A stretch of 5,713 nt of DNA from Myxococcota bacterium (lineage in GTDB: Bacteria > Myxococcota > UBA4151), in the NCBI GenBank assembly GCA_028823075.1, contig JAPKCE010000147.1, positions 1 through 5,713 of the forward strand, read 5' to 3'. The notes under the pieces are model-generated. The model worked only from the letters and a program-made list of their open reading frames with translations, did no database searches and was not told the DNA's origin. Position 1 is the first letter of the stretch, and every line of letters starts with the position of its first letter. Below, piece by piece: positions 1 through 5,713 of this stretch. The position numbers were made by a program, and so were the translations under genes.

Positions 1-92
1 TCGGTCCGCTTGGCTCGGTCCTTTGCAAACCAAGCAGCAACAACCGCGCCGAAGGCCTTATGTGCCGGGGTTACCGCCAAAGTTACTGTCAT
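1..92 (-). CDS. Possible N-terminus of an unidentified gene (partial)
   Basis: A minus-strand frame opens with ATG at 92-90 and stays open to the left edge (about 30 residues, beginning MTVTLAVTPAHKAF and including AAWFAKDRAKR). AGGA lies 9 bases before the ATG. It is on the same strand as everything else and follows the methyltransferase remnant by about 60 bases. No family is recognised. The stretch is short enough to be open by chance, and it could instead be debris from the rearranged methyltransferase region. Between it and the methyltransferase stop (93-151) I see no gene and no convincing terminator. Confidence 0.25.
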   Translation of the reverse strand, partial: MTVTLAVTPAHKAFGAVVAAWFAKDRAKRT

Positions 93-114
93 CTGTACCG
101 GTCCTAGGCAAACC
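16..114 (+). repeat. Imperfect 16-base direct repeat pair (16-31 and 99-114)
   Basis: CGGTCCTTTGCAAACC at 16-31 and CGGTCCTAGGCAAACC at 99-114 match at 14 of 16 bases and begin 83 bases apart. They flank most of the non-homologous stretch to the left of the methyltransferase remnant. They could be a trace of a small duplication or rearrangement, or a chance match; nothing else marks them as a functional site. Confidence 0.3.
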
Positions 115-151
115 TTACTGCACCGAACCTAAGAAGCCCACAGAAACGCCG

Positions 152-430
152 CTAGTTCAGTGTTGCCAGCACTTTAAAGCTGCACACCAGGTCAAGGCGC
201 GGGCACGGGCATGTTCGAGCATGCCCTCACTCAAACCGACACCGACGACCTCGTCAAAATCACCGCGCAACCGATCGAGAATCAGACCCGTGCCGCAGCC
301 GACTTCAAGCATTCGTCCGCCCTGAGCGTGGCTGCGCACCAATTGAGCCTGAACATCATCGAGCCAGCGCGCCCCGGCGCTTTTCGTAGGTCTGAGCGAA
401 CTCATCGTAATAGCTAGCGTTGTCTTTCAC
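152..430 (-). pseudogene. Broken class I SAM-dependent methyltransferase
   Basis: The gene starts at GTG 430, overlapping the upstream stop as GTGA, and reads NASYYDEFAQTYEKRRG, a typical N-terminus for UbiE/type 11-like methyltransferases. This frame hits TGA at 358-356. From about 372 the homologous reading continues in another frame: ARWLDDVQAQL, then the SAM-binding motif I LEVGCGTG (about 286-309), then VVGVGLSEGMLEHARARA. That frame ends at TGA 159-157. From 193 the first frame resumes with DLVCSFKVLA, a motif that normally lies some 15-20 residues after the point where the other frame stops matching. It then ends at TAG 154-152. So there is one frameshift near 370-375, a second near 195 together with loss of about 50 bases, and no C-terminal half. 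The acidic residue normally found after VVGV (it binds the SAM ribose) is Gly here. Sequencing error could explain one shift, but not all of these defects. Confidence 0.75.
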
Positions 431-3078
431 TTTTTGTCCTCGGCTGCCGCTTTAATCTTGGCAGCCGCCTTTTCGCTAAGCTTTTCGGCGCGCCTTTTGC
501 GCTTGCGCTCAATCGCCCAAGTCATCGGTGCGATCCAAGCATCTTTAGCCAACACCACACGGGTTTCCGATTTGGTCAAACGCAGACCATCACCGGGATA
601 GGGTTTCAAGCGTTGGTCACCTGCATAGAAACCCATTGTGAAGGTCCAGCGCGCCTTAGGGTAACGCGCCATATCACCGAGAATTACCGGGTCTTTTATG
701 ATCACTCCCACCGGCCACTGATCGGTCGGATAGTAATTTCTTCCAGGCAGGTGATCTTTGTTCATGGGCCGCGGCCCTTTCATCCCAAAAGCGACTTTCC
801 ACGAACGCTTCATGCGGCGCAAAGCGCGCAGATAAAGCGTCGCCACATGCAAGGGACGTTCGGCATCGCCACCCTGCCCTAGCTCAAACCCAATCAATTC
901 CACGGCATCACCAAAACGCACGGGCTCAGCCAAAAGGGCATGCTCGGGCACTTTATCAATGATCAGCTCGCGCACCCGCTGCCCCTGGCGGACAAAGGTG
1001 CCGCCGCGGTTCATCAAGGCCAATAAATGCTCGCGCATGAAAGCAACTTGTTCGGGGTTAGAATCGGCAAGATTAATGTTTTCGGCCGGGTTTAACCGCT
1101 GGTCGTAGAGTTCAAAGCGGTTTTGCTCGAAATGATAGAATAGACGCCAGCGAACCGTGCTTACAGAAACGTGTTGGCCGCGACGATAACTCTCGGTGAG
1201 CACGGCGCGATCAAGGTCTTCCGGAGCCCCGTTGAGCAGGCCGAGCAAACTAAGACCGGCGCTGGGACGAGCTTTCTGACCAGCGCTATTAAGCAGCGTG
1301 GGTGCCACATCGACCAAACTCGAAACGCCCTGGACCCGCCGTGGGCGCAGGCCCAGACCACGCCAGGCCATGACGATACGCGTTTCATGGCGGCGCAGAT
1401 TGTATCCGTGACCATAGACACCTTTTTCACCCAGGCTTTCGCCGTGATCGGACACCAAGGCGACCAGGCTGTTGGGCTGCTCGGCAAGTTCGCTAAGCAG
1501 CGCGCCGAGGTGTTGATCCATACTGGCGATCGAGCTGGCATAGCGCGCTTTAGGCGAACGACCGAAGTTCGGTTTTACGTCATGGAAATAGGGATCGTGC
1601 GGATCGAAATAATGCAGCCATAAAAACCGCTTTCCGCTCGGGTGCTCGGCAAGCCACTGGCGCGCTGCAGCGGTCACTTTATCCGCGGTATCTTCGCTGC
1701 GCTTGCTGATCACCTGCGCGTGGTCAAAGCCCTGAGCGAAGTCATTACCGACAATATCAAAACCAGAAACGATAGCACCGGTTTGGTAACCACCCTCCTT
1801 GAGCATCTCAGCAAGGGTTTCTTGCTCGGACGGCAACTTGACTCTGGGCGATGCGATCTGCTCATCGTACAGACTGCCGATGTATCCCGGCATCTGCCCC
1901 ATCAGATATCCGGTCAACATACTCGGTATGGCGACGGTGGTGTAGGGCCCGCTTGTATAAGCATTATCAAAGACCACCGCGCCGCGTGCCCAAGCGTCCA
2001 TCTTGGGCGACGTTGGATATGTTTTATGGCCGTAAAACCCGAGGTAATCGGGACGTAACGCGTCCACCGAAACCAACACCACGAGTTGGGCTTCGTCGCC
2101 CTCTTTCACCGCGCTGAACTTGGGGTCCAGTTCGGTCGCTCGTTGTTTGCTGGATAGGTCACCGCCAAGACAGTCTTGATCGATGCCATCATCGGGGAAA
2201 TCGACCGCGCCAGGAAAGCTGAGCGGGTCGAAAGGCGCGCAGTCGCCGCCTCCAAGCCAAGCGCTGATGCCGTCTTTATCAAAGTCGGTTGCCGGGCGTA
2301 GCACGCGTGCGACAGCCGTGGCCAAAGGCAAGCCACCACTAAGACTAGCCGCCACTTTCGGCGAGCGTCCGGGCACCAACAATAAGACGAGCATAAAGCC
2401 CAGCGAACCGGCGAGTGCTGGCCAAGGACGTCGGCGAGAATGATGGGCGAGAAGACTCAGCGTTAAGGCGCCGACAGCGACCCCCGTCACCGCTAGAATC
2501 GGCCAGGGGTCGACCTCTTTGAACAACAGATCACGGTACCACCAAAGCAAGGCGTAGCTCACCATAGCCAAGCCGGCGATCACCGCTAGCAAGTTGATCG
2601 GGGTGATCCACTTGGGGCCACGAAGTCGACTGACAAGCGACGCCAAACGCCGGCCAACGATCAGGCCGATGGCCAACGCAAAGGCGACCGATAAGGCGCG
2701 CAGGGCAGCGGAATAATGAGCGGTGACAAAGATTCCCTCGAAGGTGCTGTTAAGCTTGAATGCCAGCCCGAAACCACCTGTCAGGCCGAGCGCTTGGACG
2801 ACTAATGCGTAGGTCGGGCCGGCTTGGTTCGGCTCATTGCGTTGCGCCCATAGGCGCTCCATGGCGGCTCCAAGAGGGGAGCTTTCGCCAACCAACACAA
2901 GCGCCACAAGGGTCGCGCTGATCATCAACAACTGGATCAACCCTAGAGCGGTTAAAGCGCCGACAAACCAGCCCTCGAGCAGGCCTTGCCGCCAAAACCC
3001 CAAAACACAATCAAACAACCAAATGGGCATGGCGAGCAGCAAAGCCAAGGTAAGCGCTTTATTGACCCGGTTAATCAC
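427..3078 (-). CDS. Membrane-anchored sulfatase/alkaline-phosphatase superfamily protein with MopE-like motif (second paralog)
   Basis: 883 residues, colinear with its upstream neighbour. Helices lie at about 8-28, 33-63, 88-108, 124-142, 158-179, 192-210 and 221-235, with basic loops ERLWAQR, GRRLASLVSRLRG and HHSRRRP on the predicted cytoplasmic side. The MopE-like segment (265-307) has DFDKDG, C280, FPGAVD, DDGIDQD and C303. The sulfatase-fold domain (about 331-695) carries SVDALRPD (D339), SGPYT (T380 at the nucleophile position), YFDPHDPY (H494), SDHGE (D544, H545) and GHG (H557), then ELYD...NPAENINLA. A C-terminal beta-rich domain (~715-855) contains YPTDQWPVG. Unlike its paralog, it ends in a Lys/Ala/Glu-rich basic tail (about 858-883). 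The GTG start at 3078 overlaps the upstream TGA by four bases, and this start gives a sensible N-in first helix. As in the paralog, the formylglycine motif is missing, so a sulfatase name gives the fold and not a proven reaction. The pair probably act on related envelope substrates. Confidence 0.9.
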   Translation of the reverse strand: MINRVNKALTLALLLAMPIWLFDCVLGFWRQGLLEGWFVGALTALGLIQLLMISATLVALVLVGESSPLGAAMERLWAQRNEPNQAGPTYALVVQALGLTGGFGLAFKLNSTFEGIFVTAHYSAALRALSVAFALAIGLIVGRRLASLVSRLRGPKWITPINLLAVIAGLAMVSYALLWWYRDLLFKEVDPWPILAVTGVAVGALTLSLLAHHSRRRPWPALAGSLGFMLVLLLVPGRSPKVAASLSGGLPLATAVARVLRPATDFDKDGISAWLGGGDCAPFDPLSFPGAVDFPDDGIDQDCLGGDLSSKQRATELDPKFSAVKEGDEAQLVVLVSVDALRPDYLGFYGHKTYPTSPKMDAWARGAVVFDNAYTSGPYTTVAIPSMLTGYLMGQMPGYIGSLYDEQIASPRVKLPSEQETLAEMLKEGGYQTGAIVSGFDIVGNDFAQGFDHAQVISKRSEDTADKVTAAARQWLAEHPSGKRFLWLHYFDPHDPYFHDVKPNFGRSPKARYASSIASMDQHLGALLSELAEQPNSLVALVSDHGESLGEKGVYGHGYNLRRHETRIVMAWRGLGLRPRRVQGVSSLVDVAPTLLNSAGQKARPSAGLSLLGLLNGAPEDLDRAVLTESYRRGQHVSVSTVRWRLFYHFEQNRFELYDQRLNPAENINLADSNPEQVAFMREHLLALMNRGGTFVRQGQRVRELIIDKVPEHALLAEPVRFGDAVELIGFELGQGGDAERPLHVATLYLRALRRMKRSWKVAFGMKGPRPMNKDHLPGRNYYPTDQWPVGVIIKDPVILGDMARYPKARWTFTMGFYAGDQRLKPYPGDGLRLTKSETRVVLAKDAWIAPMTWAIERKRKRRAEKLSEKAAAKIKAAAEDKK
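436..441 (-). promoter_or_regulatory. Ribosome binding site of the methyltransferase remnant
   Basis: GAGGAC on the minus strand, with GAGG 7 bases before the GTG at 430, lies in the last codons of the second sulfatase-like gene. It supports the GTG at 430, rather than the ATG at 405 in another frame, as the original start of the methyltransferase. Confidence 0.5.
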
Positions 3079-5651
3079 TTTTTTACCGCTCCAGAGCTAA
3101 AACGACCCCAGATTAAGGGTTTAACGCGCTTTAGTTGGCTTAAAATGACCCGAGTACCCTTGGGTGTGTGCTTCAATAAACCGGGTTGTGGCAGCAATTT
3201 GTCCTTGCCTTGGTAGACCCCAAGGCTGAGCGAATAGTCGCGGATTCCGTAACGTTCCATACGACCCATCACCACCTGATCCTCGATGATCACACCGACT
3301 GGCCATTCGTAGGTTGGGTAATTACGCCGCCCTGGGACGTAGCCATAGCCGGGCTTATGTTCTCGGTTGATCGAATGCCGTCCCGAGCTTGCGCCTACAG
3401 CGATGCGCCAAGAACGCTTCAATGATTTAAGGGCACGCCAGTATAGGCTGAGAATATACTCGGGTTTTTCCTTGGATCGCCCACCAACGAACCAACGAAA
3501 GCCAACCAACTCAAGTTCCTCGCCGAAACGCTGCGGTTCTTGCAGCGCCGCACCCGGAGGTAAAACCGGCGCCATCATGCGTTGCACGGTCAAACCGCGA
3601 CGCAAGAGAACACCCTGGGCGAGATGGGCGTAGAGTTGGTCTTCGAGCGCCTTGTCGAGGAGCGTGTCTTGGCCAAATAAGTCGTTTAGTTCACCCGGGT
3701 CTTTAACCGTATCGTAGCGCTCATAACGACCTTCATTCTGCACATAGATCAGGCGGTGATCGGCGGTCGAAAGTGCGTAGAGTTGCCCCTTGCGATAGCT
3801 CTCGGTGAGCACGCCACGCTTCAGGTCGGATGGCTCGCCCAACAACTGAGGTACCAGGCTGCGCCCATATCCTGGCGCCGTCTTACCGCCAGCGAGTTGA
3901 ACCAAGGTGGGCAAGACATCGAGGATGCTTGCGGCGCCGCGATGGTGCTGCGCTTTGGCTCCGCCCCAACGCACCACAAAGGGAATGCGCGTGTTCTCGC
4001 TGTAGACATTATTGCCATGGTGCGTGGCACCGTGTTCGCCGAAGGCCTCGCCGTGATCAGCGACGAGAACCACCACGTTGTCTGGATCCTCGGCGAGTCG
4101 ACGCAGCAAAGGCGCGAGGTGTTTGTCCATGAAGGCGATGCTGGCGTCGTAGCGATCACTTGCCGAGCCACCGAAATCGAAACCCTTCATCACTTTGTAG
4201 GGGTCATGAGGATCGAAGAAATGCATCCACAAAAAGGCGCGGCGGTCGCCCATGCGGTCCAACCATTTTTTGCCCTGGTCGGCCACTCGATCGGCGGTGT
4301 CGTCCTTGGATTGCGTCACCACAAAGAGTTGATCGATGCCTTGCGTAAAGCCGTTGCGCTTGGGGTTGATCCCACTGGTAACGGCGGCGGTGCGGTAACC
4401 GAGTTTGCGCATCAGTTCGGGCAGCGTATCGAGTTCGGAAGCCAGCATATAACTGCCCTTATCGGGCGAATAGTTGGGGATCTGAGAGGTGCCGTGGGCG
4501 CTGAGCAACCCGGGTAGAGCGGCGATGGTATAGGGCCCGCTGGTATGCGCGTTTTCGAAGACCACCGCATCCTTGGCCCAAGCATCCATACCGGGTGAGG
4601 TTGGGTGGCGCTTATAGCCGTAAAAGCCGAGCCGATCGGGGCGCAGCGCATCGACCGAAATCAGCACAATATTTTTGGGCCGACGAAGATGGCCGACTTT
4701 CGGTAGCTCGGTCTTTTGACCCTTACCACCGTCTGCGCGCACCAAATCACCGTGGTAGCAATCCTGGTCGATGCCATCGTCGGGCAGGTCCACCGCGCCC
4801 GGAAACACCGCAGCGTCAAAGGGGGCGCAATCGCGCGCCCCGAAATGGCTGGCAACGCCATCGCCATCCCAATCCGAAAAGCGATCAAAGCCTTGCACCA
4901 AGATGCCACTCGCCGGCGCGCCACTGCGCATCATCGGCGCGATGCTGCTCGAGCCGCCCAAGCCAACCAGAAGCAACAGATTGCACAGCAGAGCCATCCC
5001 TAGTGGTACCTTGGTCACGGCCGGCCGCGGCATCTGCGCCCAAAGCACAGCGAGCCCATGACCGATTAACAGCAGGCCGAGCACCGGGGGAATCTCTTTG
5101 AAAAACAGATCGCGCCAAACCCACAGCAAGGCATAGCCGGTGCACCCCAAGCCCATCGTCATGCTGACCAAACGAAGGCGGGTCAGCGGTCCTCTAAAGG
5201 GCAGGAGGCAAAGCAGTTGGGCGACACGCCACGCAACCAGTAAGGCGAGCACGATCACCGCACCCACACCGACCACCTGCATCAGGTGTTCGTAGCGTTT
5301 GGTGGCGACCGCCCCTTCGAGTCGAAGCAGCAGCCCAGAGGCCAGCCCCCAAGCCAAGACGGCGATGACTGCCGAACTCACATACGCAAGGGCTCGACCC
5401 AGTTCACCTGCTGCGCCGCGGCGCGCCTGCAACCAATCGGCGACGAGCTGTTGCATGCCCTGACCGAGGTCGGGAAGCAGCAGTTTGATCGCCAAGGCGA
5501 CGATCACCGCCAAGGCCTGGTGAAAGGCGACCACCACCAGCAATCCGGCGAGGTGTTTGCCACCATATCCAACGGCGCTTAGGCCCAAAAGACCGTCGAG
5601 AAGGCCCAAACCACCGCCGGCAAAGAGAGCTCGCGCCAACAGCCCGGTCAT
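3075..5651 (-). CDS. Membrane-anchored sulfatase/alkaline-phosphatase superfamily protein with MopE-like motif (first paralog)
   Basis: 858 residues. About seven hydrophobic helices lie at roughly 7-28, 34-59, 88-111, 123-150, 160-178, 188-205 and 214-235. Basic residues sit in loops 2-3, 4-5 and 6-7, so the rest of the protein should be periplasmic. Residues 256-303 form an acidic MopE-like segment: a DWDGDG calcium-loop-like start, then C275, FPGAVD, DDGIDQD and C298. The sulfatase-fold domain runs from about 326 to 690 with SVDALRPD (D334), SGPYT (T375 at the nucleophile position), FFDPHDPY (H482) and ADHGE (D532, H533), ending in the YD...DPGELNDL region typical of the family. The classical C/S-x-P-x-R site is absent, so sulfate ester hydrolysis is doubtful; phosphoester hydrolysis or transfer of a phospho-group is an alternative. 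Residues ~705-858 form a beta-rich domain with YPTYEWPVG. The start is set by a GAGGGG site and the ATGA overlap. The substrate is unknown. Confidence 0.9.
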   Translation of the reverse strand: MTGLLARALFAGGGLGLLDGLLGLSAVGYGGKHLAGLLVVVAFHQALAVIVALAIKLLLPDLGQGMQQLVADWLQARRGAAGELGRALAYVSSAVIAVLAWGLASGLLLRLEGAVATKRYEHLMQVVGVGAVIVLALLVAWRVAQLLCLLPFRGPLTRLRLVSMTMGLGCTGYALLWVWRDLFFKEIPPVLGLLLIGHGLAVLWAQMPRPAVTKVPLGMALLCNLLLLVGLGGSSSIAPMMRSGAPASGILVQGFDRFSDWDGDGVASHFGARDCAPFDAAVFPGAVDLPDDGIDQDCYHGDLVRADGGKGQKTELPKVGHLRRPKNIVLISVDALRPDRLGFYGYKRHPTSPGMDAWAKDAVVFENAHTSGPYTIAALPGLLSAHGTSQIPNYSPDKGSYMLASELDTLPELMRKLGYRTAAVTSGINPKRNGFTQGIDQLFVVTQSKDDTADRVADQGKKWLDRMGDRRAFLWMHFFDPHDPYKVMKGFDFGGSASDRYDASIAFMDKHLAPLLRRLAEDPDNVVVLVADHGEAFGEHGATHHGNNVYSENTRIPFVVRWGGAKAQHHRGAASILDVLPTLVQLAGGKTAPGYGRSLVPQLLGEPSDLKRGVLTESYRKGQLYALSTADHRLIYVQNEGRYERYDTVKDPGELNDLFGQDTLLDKALEDQLYAHLAQGVLLRRGLTVQRMMAPVLPPGAALQEPQRFGEELELVGFRWFVGGRSKEKPEYILSLYWRALKSLKRSWRIAVGASSGRHSINREHKPGYGYVPGRRNYPTYEWPVGVIIEDQVVMGRMERYGIRDYSLSLGVYQGKDKLLPQPGLLKHTPKGTRVILSQLKRVKPLIWGRFSSGAVKK
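3089..3092 (-). promoter_or_regulatory. Probable ribosome binding site of the second sulfatase-like gene
   Basis: GGAG on the minus strand lies 10 bases before the GTG at 3078, within the last codons of the first paralog. The spacing is slightly long. With the GTGA overlap, translation probably relies partly on ribosomes that terminate on the upstream gene. Confidence 0.45.
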
Positions 5652-5713
5652 GTGATCAGCCCCTCGGCTCGATACAGAGCACGATATTGCGAGGCCATGC
5701 GCGACGGCAGAAA
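5648..5713 (-). CDS. C-terminal end of an unidentified upstream gene (partial)
   Basis: A minus-strand frame is open from the right edge of the window to a TGA at 5650-5648, giving about 21 residues that end in MASQYRALYRAEGLIT. The TGA overlaps the ATG of the next gene as ATGA. This is the same kind of 4-base coupling seen at both downstream junctions, and it is the main reason to believe the frame is real. The tail is amphipathic and looks like the last helix of a cytosolic enzyme. Tails of the form QYxxLYRxx are seen at the ends of some group 1 glycosyltransferases, but this is too short to name a family. It would be the upstream member of the operon that carries the two sulfatase-like proteins. 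The start lies outside the window. Confidence 0.55.
   Translation of the reverse strand, partial: FLPSRMASQYRALYRAEGLIT
5660..5665 (-). promoter_or_regulatory. Ribosome binding site of the first sulfatase-like gene
   Basis: GAGGGG on the minus strand lies 8 bases before the ATG at 5651. It is a strong Shine-Dalgarno match inside the end of the upstream gene. It supports 5651 as the true start and indicates that the gene is translated from an operon transcript rather than from its own leader. Confidence 0.6.

Noticed and set aside
93..151. Transcription terminator after the methyltransferase remnant
   Set aside because: No stable GC-rich hairpin followed by a run of T was found by eye on the minus strand.
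157..405. Intact 82-residue protein starting at ATG 405
   Set aside because: Its first ten or so residues do not resemble methyltransferases, whereas the GTG 430 frame does and has a ribosome site and overlap. The ATG at 405 is an out-of-frame accident inside a frameshifted gene.
23..417. Plus-strand open frames across the left end
   Set aside because: They are rich in Pro, Arg and Thr, have no motifs, and run antisense to the SAM-binding core of the methyltransferase remnant.
1171..2058. Plus-strand open frames of 150 and 138 codons opposite the second sulfatase-like gene
   Set aside because: They are antisense to the catalytic domain, have no recognisable motifs, and are explained by codon bias of the real gene.
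3756..4517. Long plus-strand open frame (253 codons) opposite the first sulfatase-like gene
   Set aside because: It lies entirely antisense to well-conserved sulfatase motifs, matches no family, and such open antisense frames are common opposite G+C-rich genes.
427..5651. Calling both large genes arylsulfatases
   Set aside because: The overall fold signatures are present, but the Cys/Ser-x-Pro-x-Arg formylglycine site is absent in both, so the reaction cannot be asserted.

Overview
The window reads as one minus-strand operon, transcribed from right to left. In order of transcription it holds the 3' end of an unidentified gene (right edge), two large tandem paralogous membrane proteins of the sulfatase/alkaline-phosphatase superfamily (858 and 883 aa), a broken class I SAM-dependent methyltransferase gene, and possibly the start of another gene running off the left edge. 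Each of the three complete junctions is a 4-base stop/start overlap (ATGA, GTGA, GTGA). This points to a tightly packed, translationally coupled operon.

The two large proteins share one architecture. About seven membrane helices (roughly the first 235 residues) come first. A short acidic two-Cys segment follows that resembles the MopE-type metal-binding repeat (DxDxDG...DC...PGAxDxxDDGIDQDC). Next is a full sulfatase-fold domain, then a C-terminal beta-rich domain. Neither has the Cys/Ser-x-Pro-x-Arg site that is converted to formylglycine in true sulfatases. A Thr lies at the nucleophile position in both (SGPYT). With the membrane anchor, this makes a periplasmic phospho-transferase or phospho-hydrolase role at least as likely as sulfate ester hydrolysis. 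Loop charges predict that the catalytic domains face the periplasm.

The methyltransferase shows a recognisable N-terminus in one frame and the SAM-binding core in another. A later motif falls back in the first frame after an apparent deletion, followed by an early stop. It looks like a pseudogene or a region with sequence errors, and the DNA to its left resembles a rearrangement boundary.

The MopE-like motif, high G+C and large multidomain membrane proteins suggest a Gram-negative bacterium of the Myxococcota/Bradymonadota (former Deltaproteobacteria) type. This is an inference from style, not a firm assignment. No RNA genes, CRISPR arrays, insertion sequences or clear terminators were seen. 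The only stretch without a convincing gene is the leftmost ~150 bases.
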